Below are positions 55,970 through 64,000 of a stretch of 64,000 nucleotides of DNA, one piece after another. Position 1 is the stretch's first letter. Each line of letters begins with the position of its first letter. The position numbers and the translations under genes are program-made. The stretch spans positions 744,001 through 808,000 of the forward strand of contig JANTQA010000023.1 of the NCBI GenBank assembly GCA_027625915.1, in the 5' to 3' direction. Source of the stretch: Anaeramoeba flamelloides. Taxonomy: Eukaryota; Metamonada; Anaeramoebidae. The notes below the pieces were generated by a model. It had not been told where the DNA came from, made no database searches, and saw only the letters and a program-made list of their open reading frames with translations.

Positions 55970-57034
55970 TTATTTGAGTCTTTTTTTCGCTGAGGATAGC
56001 AGCACTTTGCTCATTAGTTGAGAAATTTTTTCACATCCATTCATACAGAGGTTAATGGATTGTATTGCTTCTTCAAAGGGTAATTCCCCTTGTTGAACAA
56101 GCTGGGCAATTTTTGTTCTTGAGGGCATCAGGGCTATTGTCACAATGGCTTGCTTTTTTTGTTCCTCAATGGCGACGGGATCAATAATGAGAGAATCTTC
56201 GATTTTACAAACAGAGCAAGCGCTCACCAAATCGAGCATCTCAATCCCTGCGTCATTTAATGCGAGAATTGCTGCATTGATAGACATGGAGAGCGCATCA
56301 CCATCGTCTTCCAAGACCAATACAAAAACATCCACTTGTGATTTGTGATAATTTTCCATCTTGATTACAGAGAGCAAGCATTTTTCAACAAGGATGCCAT
56401 TTTCTCTTTCATCTTCGTTTTTATAATTTTTGGAGCGGCGGTTTGTCCATTTTTGTGCAAACTTTGTGTATCGGAAATCGACATTTAATTTCCCAGACAC
56501 ACCCTTTTCACTTCGTTTTTTTTGTCTTGGTCCATAACTTTTGGAAGATTCAAGAAATAGTTTTAAAAGAAGTAAAATTTCATTGTCATTTTGATTGTTT
56601 TGTTTTCATCACATTATAAGTTTTGTGTAAACAAAATTGTTTGTTGAAGAAAAAGAAAAAGAAAAAGAAAAAGAAAAAGAAAAAGAAAAAGGGTAAAGAT
56701 AAAAGATCGTGGAGAATTATTTACACACTACAAATGATTTTGGTATTTCCAATCTCAATATAAGAAGATCCATGTGCTTGTGTATTTACTCCTATTTTCA
56801 TAACTAATTATTTCAATTACAAATCATTGTCATTAGTGAATAGAAAAAAAAAAAAAAATCAAGAACAAAAGAATTATAAGGTTCGAAGAACGATGAAAAA
56901 AAGCAAAGGAATAAATTATTACATGACTGACGAAATGATTCACATTTACGTCCATCAAGCCGCTTGTCATTACTTATCATTTGATCTTTAATTGGCTCTT
57001 GTGATTTCTTTTTTTTTATTTCTTTATTAGTCAT
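55970..57034 (-). CDS. RRP41: Exosome core subunit RRP41 (RNase PH family), three exons
   Basis: Exons: 57034-56923, 56803-56725 and 56537-55970. They give 759 nt and 252 residues, in phase, with a TAA stop. RRP41 (EXOSC4 in animals) is one of the six RNase PH-like ring proteins through which RNA is threaded for 3'-5' decay and rRNA/snoRNA maturation. Exon 1 encodes a Lys-rich extension and then the family signature KRLDGRKCESFR. Exon 2 encodes GVNTQAHGSSYIEIGNTK. Exon 3 encodes VYGPRQ, then a loop, ILVEKCLLSVIKMENYHKSQ, DVFVLVLEDDGDALSMSINA, DAGIEMLDLVSACSV, and a C terminus of usual length. Order and motifs match RRP41 better than RRP46 or MTR3. The gene is divergent from INTS4. Introns are 119 and 187 nt; the second carries a GAAAAA tandem repeat. 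Confidence 0.93.
56647..56691. repeat. (AAAAAG)n tandem repeat in RRP41 intron 2
   Basis: About seven copies of the six-base unit without change. In the sense direction of RRP41 this is a (CTTTTT)n pyrimidine run, about 110 nt upstream of the exon 3 acceptor. Confidence 0.95.
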
Positions 57035-57734
57035 TTAATACGGTTTGTGTTGATTGGAAAAAAAAAGAAAAAATGATCTCCTTCCAGTTTTTTCATATCA
57101 CAATTCCACAAAACAAAGAAAATGAAGGTAATCCGAATTTAGATAAATTGTGTTGCATAATTTTTTTTTTTTTATCGACATCTATTATGTAATTTATTAA
57201 ATATTTTATTTTTGTGAAGAATTTATTGAGATTATTGGATGAAACTAAGAATTTACAGAAATACATTTTGTTGAACTTTTTTCTTGTTATATTTCTTTGG
57301 GTGAAGGAGTCAATAAAGAATTAAACTCTGGGAAGATAAATGGGTCAAAATTTAAACATTAATATTTTTTAAATATCAGCCAAAAAAATATCATTGCATT
57401 TGCTGTTACTTGTCGAATAAATAGGAAAAAATATCCACTTCATTTCCCTCATTTTTCCTTTTCTAAATGACACAAAGACTTTTCAAGTAACATAATCTCT
57501 TTATTTTTCCTCACAAAGTTTTTAAAGAATAATAAGGAAAATAAAGTGTGATTTTTTTATTATATTCTATAAATATCAGTCTGAATCTTTTGATATTTAA
57601 ACCCTTTCAAAAATCGTCTAACAATTTATAGTGATTGAAAGTTGTTTGAAATCTTTAAAAGTCAGAAAGTGTGTAAAGCTTGCTAAAAGACATCACTTTT
57701 GGAATACTGAAGATAAGATCATTTTTTTTTTAAA
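57035..57734. promoter_or_regulatory. Divergent intergenic region between RRP41 and INTS4
   Basis: 700 bp between two start codons facing apart, so it holds both promoters. AT-rich; no motif can be singled out. No inserted repeat was seen here, unlike most gaps of this size in the window. Confidence 0.5.
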
Positions 57735-60700
57735 ATGTTATTTGAATCTAATACCGATTTAAAGAACACAAAAAAAGAAATATCAAAACAAAGCCAAAAA
57801 CCAAAAAACAAAGATCAAGTCAAACAAAAAGATTCAACAATCAAAAGAGTCAAGTTCGTCTTAAAAAAAAAAAAGGATTATCGCTCATATTTGGAACTAT
57901 CCAAAATAAAATTAACAAAAAGCAACCAAAATGAGATTTTCCGATCAATCTTTAAAGCGCTTTCATCTAAAAAACAGGAACAACTCTTACAAGAAGCGCT
58001 CTTAAGAGTGACAGTCACATTTTGCCGAAAAAAGCATTGTGATGCTGCGTTATTGCTGACATACTTGCAAAAATTTTTAAGGAGAAGAATTTATTTTGGC
58101 ACAAACATTTTAGTTCGAGCGTTGGTCACCATTTCCACAATCTTAGAAAGGATACCGCGGATCAGGTCTTCTGTTTGTGAGGAATTAATAACCGTTTGCC
58201 GAGAATTTTTCAATAAAAGGAAGTTTCGGATCCGTCGGGCTGTCTTACAATTATTATCGGAAATGCGATCCGAGGAGTATTCAAAGGAAATCCATGGGCT
58301 GATCTGTTCGTTTTCAAAAGAAAGCGATCCGAGACTAAACAAAGAAGTCTTGCAGGCGCTCTTGTCCTTGGTCAATTCAAAAGTTGACATCGACAAAAAG
58401 CTAACGCAAGAGATTGCGCTCAGGGGGATCAACTCCATGTCTTCACACACAAGGTTGCTTGCTGTCACTTTATTAGGTTCCCTCGCAAGGCAAAGTCCCA
58501 CAAAGACGCAACAAGATCTTTTTAAACAGATTTCAAAACTGATCATTGATCCGCAACCTTTTGTGAGAACACAAGTCTTAATTTCCTTATCTGAGATGGA
58601 AGAAATCCCGATACAAATGCTGTATGACGAGATTATGGTTGGAAGCAAAAACAAAAAGAATTTTTTTTCCCGCAACCAGCAAAGACTGAAAAGAAACTTT
58701 TCCTTTCGTAACCAAAGCTACCAACAGAGAAACTCTCATAGCAAACACTTGCCAAATGAGAAAAATTCCTATGGCCTAAGCAGAACGAATAGTATGCCCA
58801 ATAATTCCTTTCATGGCAATCAAAATAAGAATTATTACCAACCCAAAAACTATACCCAAAAGCAACAGTACCAACAAGGCAACCACTACCATCACCAGAA
58901 ACAGTACCACCATCACAGCCACCACCACAGCCACCACCACCGTCGTCAGGGTAATTACCCTCATCGCCAAGGCCAAACACACCATCGAGAAGGCCAAGGC
59001 AAAGGAATTGATACGGAAAGGGACAAGCAAATTGAAAAGCAAGAGAAAGAAGAGCAACCCAAAGAAGTGAGCGACAAGCAATTTGGGATCTTTGTTCAAG
59101 GGCTTGAAGACGAAAAAAAGGAAGTGCGCCTTGCGGCGCTAGACGCCATTGAAACCATTTCCGAGAGGAGCATTGAATTCGGGAAACGATCAATAAATTA
59201 CGTTGTTTACATGATCGGCGATGAGATTGATCAGGTGCGTGTCCAGGCAATAAATTGCCTATACAAAATCACTAGTGCAACTTCTCTCACCTACGACCGT
59301 CTTGTTTTAGTTTTAACAGGGCTCGGAGATACTTCTCCACAAATACGAAGATCCATTCGGAATTTGATCAAAACTTTTAACCAATTGGATATTAAAAGTC
59401 TAAATTTTTTGATTGACTCCTTATTATTAAACTTAAAACTATATCCAATGGACGAACTCGAAGTTTATCAAGCACTTGCAGTTGTTGGCAGCAGAAATCC
59501 CGATGTTGTTGAAATTCTGGTTTTAAATTTATTAATGTTGAATACTTCCTTCATGACCCATGAGCCCAATCCCGATAATGGGAATTATTTAGCCCGGTTA
59601 ATTTTAGTTTTAAATTCGGCAGTTTCTAATAAAAAAATTTTACAGTTATTACCAGATTACATCTTTAGGCATTACCAATTTTTGAAAGATAAATATAAAG
59701 ATTGCTTTCCAAATAATTTAGAACCAAACGGAAGAGAACCAAATAGAAATAAAAACGATTATGGAAAAAGTAAATCTTTAAAAAATTTCAAGAAAAATAT
59801 GAATCATCAAATTGAGAAGAATAAGGAAGGTGAAGAGGAAGGTAAAGAGGAAGAGGGAGATGGGAAAATGGATATTGAAAAGGATAATAATTTAATTAAT
59901 AAAACAATTAAACAAAATGTTAAAAATAATCGCACATTAGAGCAAAAGAATATCTTTGGATCATTTGTTGGTCTAATTAAGGATCTTGGCGCAAGCACAA
60001 CGGAATTTAATAATGAAAAAATTGAAAATGCGATGAACAAATTAAATAATTTTATGAAAATTCAAGTCGAAAATAACAATAATTTGGCAATAACCAAATT
60101 TTTAATACTTGAATTAAAAACAATTCAAATTTTCTATCAGCTAAGAGAAGATGATATGTTAATTTTAAACAAAGGAGCTTCAATGTATATAAATGAACTT
60201 TGTAAAATTACCTTTGAAATGAAAGAAACATTTATTGGTTATGATAAATATCTTTTTAATTGGATCAATTGCCTTACAGTTTATTGTAATATTTGCCAGT
60301 ATATATATTGCGGGGCTAATTTAGGGAAAATTATTGAGTTTATTGAAATGTCTCTTAAAAAATTATTAAATGATATTTCCATCGATAAAGAGTATAACAA
60401 TGATTTGGATGATTATGGTGATGGTGACGAAAATAATGACGATTCCGACGATTGTGGCGATAATGATAATGATGATGATGATGATGATGATGATTATGCC
60501 CAAACAAAAAATGAAGATAAAAATTTTGAATTCCTTTTAAAATTAAAAAAATTGCTAAATTTATCTTTAAAAGCTACAAAAGAAAATAATATTCCCCATT
60601 TATTAGAAATTATTCAAATGAAGGAATGGATTCAAGTCGTTTCACTTCCCCCCACTTCAAATTTTTTGAGAATATTTGGATTATTATCAGATGATAAATT

Positions 60701-61028
60701 AACCACGACAGAAGAAAAACCATATCGTTTAATGAAGGGCTTTCCAATCAATCTTGAATTAAGAATTGAAATATTTAATTATCAAAAAAGTTATAACGAT
60801 CTTTCAATCCGCGCAATATTTCCAGACCAAAAAGTTGAAATTTTTAAAATAAATATTAACGAATTAGGAAAACAAAATAAAAAATCAAATTATTCATATA
60901 ATTGTGTTAAAAAAATTGTAATCACAAGAAAGATGCCCTGGTCAGAAGTTTGCTCAATTAAATTTGGTTTACTGTGTGGTCAAAGTTTAATCAGCGAAGA
61001 ACTTTCTGTTTTTCTTAAATTTAAATAA
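57735..61028 (+). CDS. INTS4: Integrator complex subunit 4, HEAT-repeat protein, intronless
   Basis: 1097 residues, one exon, TAA stop. INTS4 is the scaffold that holds the INTS9-INTS11 endonuclease in the Integrator complex, which cleaves snRNA 3' ends and nascent RNA at paused polymerase II. HEAT repeats fill residues about 55-300 (HTRLLAVTLLGSLARQSP). A diagnostic block at about 449-650 reads GIFVQGLEDEKKEVRLAALD, later GSRNPDVVEILV and FRHYQFLKD, all with counterparts in animal INTS4. The C-terminal beta domain (about 995-1097) has MPWSEVCSIKFGLLCGQ. The protein is longer than the ~960-residue animal form because of a Gln/His/Arg-rich linker (about 310-445, with an HHHQKQYHHHSHHHSHHH core) and two acidic runs (about 693-710 and 890-925). 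The first half is visibly less AT-rich than the second. Lack of introns contrasts with its neighbour. Confidence 0.93.
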   Translation: MLFESNTDLKNTKKEISKQSQKPKNKDQVKQKDSTIKRVKFVLKKKKDYRSYLELSKIKLTKSNQNEIFRSIFKALSSKKQEQLLQEALLRVTVTFCRKKHCDAALLLTYLQKFLRRRIYFGTNILVRALVTISTILERIPRIRSSVCEELITVCREFFNKRKFRIRRAVLQLLSEMRSEEYSKEIHGLICSFSKESDPRLNKEVLQALLSLVNSKVDIDKKLTQEIALRGINSMSSHTRLLAVTLLGSLARQSPTKTQQDLFKQISKLIIDPQPFVRTQVLISLSEMEEIPIQMLYDEIMVGSKNKKNFFSRNQQRLKRNFSFRNQSYQQRNSHSKHLPNEKNSYGLSRTNSMPNNSFHGNQNKNYYQPKNYTQKQQYQQGNHYHHQKQYHHHSHHHSHHHRRQGNYPHRQGQTHHREGQGKGIDTERDKQIEKQEKEEQPKEVSDKQFGIFVQGLEDEKKEVRLAALDAIETISERSIEFGKRSINYVVYMIGDEIDQVRVQAINCLYKITSATSLTYDRLVLVLTGLGDTSPQIRRSIRNLIKTFNQLDIKSLNFLIDSLLLNLKLYPMDELEVYQALAVVGSRNPDVVEILVLNLLMLNTSFMTHEPNPDNGNYLARLILVLNSAVSNKKILQLLPDYIFRHYQFLKDKYKDCFPNNLEPNGREPNRNKNDYGKSKSLKNFKKNMNHQIEKNKEGEEEGKEEEGDGKMDIEKDNNLINKTIKQNVKNNRTLEQKNIFGSFVGLIKDLGASTTEFNNEKIENAMNKLNNFMKIQVENNNNLAITKFLILELKTIQIFYQLREDDMLILNKGASMYINELCKITFEMKETFIGYDKYLFNWINCLTVYCNICQYIYCGANLGKIIEFIEMSLKKLLNDISIDKEYNNDLDDYGDGDENNDDSDDCGDNDNDDDDDDDDYAQTKNEDKNFEFLLKLKKLLNLSLKATKENNIPHLLEIIQMKEWIQVVSLPPTSNFLRIFGLLSDDKLTTTEEKPYRLMKGFPINLELRIEIFNYQKSYNDLSIRAIFPDQKVEIFKININELGKQNKKSNYSYNCVKKIVITRKMPWSEVCSIKFGLLCGQSLISEELSVFLKFK

Positions 61029-63619
61029 TAATAAACTTGATAATTGTTTATGAACTTATTTTGAATATTTTATTTTTTTTTGTTGAAAAAAGTTCAATTA
61101 AAAATAGAATTGGAAATAAATAATTATTGATTTTTTGAATCTAGGAAAAAGAAAATAAAGTTGATTTTCTAAATTTATCAAGAAAAAAAAAAAAGTTGAT
61201 TTGGAAAAATAGAATAATGTCAATTTGAGCTTATGATTTCATGACATATAATTCCAAATTATCTAAAGTTATTAGTGATTTTTATTTTTTTTATTTTCGA
61301 AGTGAATATTCAAAATTCCATATTTTTTTTATTTTATCTTCACAAGAGAGATTTTTTGTAAAAATTTATTTTGGATTTAGAAAAAAATAATAATAATAGA
61401 TGTAAAAAGTACATTAAACTGAAAAAATATGCGATTCGAAACTCTAAAATACCAAAAATTTACTTGTTTATGTATTCATTTTTAGATGCTATTTAAAAAT
61501 TTATTTAATTTCTTCCACTTGTGTATACACAACATATCTAACATTATTGATTAATATCAAAATTTAAATAAAAAAAATAACAGGATTTAATTTCAGAATT
61601 ATTAAACTTGAGAGGGTGTTTTAGTTTCCCTCTTTCAAGATTTCAGTTGATAATTTGATTTCCGATTAAAAAAAAAAAACATAAAATTTCTGATATATTC
61701 AAATAATAAAAAAGTGTATTGGCTAGAATCATCTAACTTTCATTTATTTGCCATGTTTTTAATTCGCAACTAAGTTTTTATTATTCATTCCAATTAAACT
61801 GGACATCATAATACAAAAAAAACTATTTTGAATGTAGTAGTATTTTTTAAAAATAAAATGAAATCTTTTCAAGAGAAATAAAAACTTTTTTTTGGTAATT
61901 TGTATTTTGACAGATGAAATGGATGAGTTAACCTCAGGAAGCAATTTGTTAATTTGAGTAATTTTTTTGAAATCTAAAATTCACATATTTCTATATCTAA
62001 AACGAAAAAAAAGTAACTTATTATTTTTTTTAACAATTAAGCCAATTCTTCAAAATGGGAAAACATATTTTTTGTTTTATGTAGTAAAGTATTGTTTTGA
62101 AAGAAAATTTTTAATTTTGCTTTCATTTTTAATAATTAATATTTCAATTCAAATCTCAACCAATAAAATATATTGTAGTAGGGTTGATTCAATAAATGAA
62201 TATTTGATAGAATATTAACCAAATTTTCACCTTGAAATTTCCATCTGTTTAGGAATTTTTTGTTTTTATTCTATATTGGAAAAAAATTATTTTCTGTTTT
62301 TCAAAAAATGAAAAAAAAAATTACAAAAAATATTTTTCTATTTTGAAAAATTTTTTTCAACAAATTAATTGATCTTATTCAATAATCATTATTAAAATTC
62401 AAATCATTTTTGTAAGAAAAAAAAAATGATTTTGAATTTTGAGGATCTAATTAACTAATTCCCAAATATCCACAAGAAAAAATTATTTTGAAAAATCTAA
62501 TTTAATCTTAGAACAGAAACACAAATTATGGGTAAAATTATTAAATAACTTCAAAAATTAAATGATTATAACTTCTTTTCTTAGAAAAATGCAATTATTT
62601 TTCAATTGGTTGAATAAATCATTTTTTTTTTTTAACCAAACGTATTATCTCAAAAAAGTAAGAAAATCTTTATTGTAATATTCTTGCTAAAAATTTTTTT
62701 TTATTATATAATAATGATCAAAATAGCAATAAAAAGTGGAAAATAATATCATAATATGAGAAATAGAATGAATTTAGATGTTTTCTCATATAGAAAAAAT
62801 GGAAATAAAAAATTTTTCATCAAAAAACGATTTTTCTTTTTTGGGTTTCTTTTTCGATCAGAATTTTTTGAACTTGGCATATACAAAATTTAACAGTAGA
62901 GAATATCACCAATGACAGATTATAATTTTTTTTTTTTTTTTTGATGTAAGGTAAATTTCAAAAAAAGTGGTAGATTTTTCATCAGAAAAAAATTGAATAA
63001 ATGTGTTTTTTTTTTTTTTTGAATTAATGTTTTTTACTAAAGTCTTTAGGGATAATAACCAATATATAAACATAAATAAAAATATAGTGTAATAATTTTA
63101 TTTTTCGAAAAACAAATGAAAAAAAAAAATAATAATAATAATAAAATTTCCCCTAATTTTAAAATTTAGCTTATTGTAATAAACCCTTAATAAAGTTTTA
63201 TATTGAAGAAAAGCAAAAAGATTACAAATTTTTGGTTTTTTTTTTTTGGTATAGCTGAAAAACTTAATTGGAAAAAATCTCTGATGATATTCCCAATTAA
63301 ACATTTCAAATTTAAAATACATTTTGTTTGCCTTTTAATTAATCAAATGTTGACTCCATCGGAAAATATATGAAGATATTTATCGATTTTCATTAGAATT
63401 GAAAATAAAGTCAGATAGAATTTCAAAACTAAAAAAACTTCTAAGTTTTAATTGAGTATTTGTAGAAATGGAAAAAATAAAACTTATCCCTAATTCACAA
63501 GTTATCCAAATTTTTATTTTTTTTTAATTTTTTCACATTTTTATCTCTTTAAAGAAAGTACAAGTAAAATTTTTTATATTACCTTATTATCAGTGAAACA
63601 TCTCCCCAACTCAATATTA
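61029..63619. other. INTS4 3' flank and intergenic, nothing recognised
   Basis: 2.6 kb of AT-rich sequence with homopolymer runs and an AAT/ATA microsatellite near 63125-63145. No exon, RNA gene or mobile element could be supported. Confidence 0.5.
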
Positions 63620-63930
63620 GAGTTTTTATTGATAACTTGTATTATCACATTATTAGCAATAGATTAGTGATTATATTAAAAAAAATAGCAATTCACCCTA
63701 CTTTAGCATGAAAAATCAGATAATAAAATTATCACAAGATAAGAGAGATTGCGAGAGAGAAAATTATTATTATAAATCACCACCGAAAAATTACCTTGAC
63801 TTTTCCAAAGTTTTAGCAGGTTTACAACTTGTTTCCTTTAAAAAGATCAGAAAGTGTTATAAAGTGTCTACAAATTTTCTTCAAGTTTTTGAAAGTTTTT
63901 AAAGAACTAAAGTTTTATAAACAGTAATGG
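63620..63930 (+). repeat. Dispersed repeat, copy 2 (partner at 14570-14880)
   Basis: Ordered short matches to 14570-14880. A 64-codon frame at 63708-63902 (MKNQIIKLSQDKRDCERENY...) crosses it. The peptide could pass as a first exon, but overlap with the repeat argues against a host gene. Confidence 0.35.
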
Positions 63931-64000
63931 ATTATTTGGAGTGGAAAAAAAGATTTCTTTTCTTTTGTTTTTTTTTCAATTAATATAAAAATCAAAATCT

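Noticed and set aside
58091-59250. Long minus-strand frames of up to 205 codons opposite INTS4
   Set aside because: Antisense shadows; INTS4 has strong motif support over the same bases.
1-64000. CRISPR array, operon, toxin-antitoxin or prokaryotic defence cluster
   Set aside because: No regularly spaced direct repeats, no cas-like genes and no compact gene strings; the window is eukaryotic with spliceosomal introns.

Overview
The window is nuclear DNA of a very AT-rich, intron-bearing, unicellular eukaryote using the standard code (both TAA and TGA serve as stops). The mix is a LisH-RasGEF fusion, a myristoylated-type G-alpha, a bacterial-type low-Mr thioredoxin reductase, a cystathionine gamma-synthase-type PLP enzyme, and proteins rich in Lys, Asn and Arg-Glu runs. 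It points to an amoeboid protist, in the style of Anaeramoeba or an amoebozoan. That assignment is inference from gene content, not proof.

Ten host genes are supported. Left to right: the C-terminal part of a FAF-type UBX protein (1-397, +); a three-exon LisH-RasGEF (13469-6293, -); a two-exon, 69-residue membrane protein (18291-18655, +); a seven-exon thioredoxin reductase (19566-22528, +); a six-exon G-alpha (24848-29944, +); a two-exon ER glucosidase II alpha of family GH31 (41584-33268, -); a LUC7-like U1 snRNP protein (42013-43535, +); a divergent PLP enzyme (49676-48615, -); a three-exon exosome RRP41 (57034-55970, -); and an intronless Integrator subunit 4 (57735-61028, +). For every spliced gene the proposed exons sum to a multiple of three and the phases agree at each junction. 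There are no operons. Two pairs are divergent: GH31/LUC7 (428 bp apart) and RRP41/INTS4 (700 bp apart, both in nuclear RNA processing).

Most introns are about 100-250 bp with GTAA or GTATGA donors. Four are huge: 4.2 kb in the RasGEF gene, 1.4 kb in TrxR, 3.4 kb in G-alpha and 5.5 kb in GH31. All four hold recognisable repeat or transposon sequence. The space between genes is likewise filled with old, AT-rich repeats. These are a LINE with reverse transcriptase motifs (two copies, plus a possible endonuclease piece), three short inverted-repeat DNA element families with different ends, three foldback elements, a hairpin array with GC-rich linkers at three or four loci, and at least five dispersed repeats of 0.3-1 kb.

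The regions 3.6-5.6, 29.9-31.1 and 61.0-63.6 kb show nothing I can name. I found no tRNA, rRNA, CRISPR array, operon or defence cluster. The observations most worth following are the hairpin/linker array, the AGGGACTAGT-ended family with a 1.7 kb member carrying a nested element, the G-alpha start codon that stands alone on its exon, and the unrecognised 69-residue gene.
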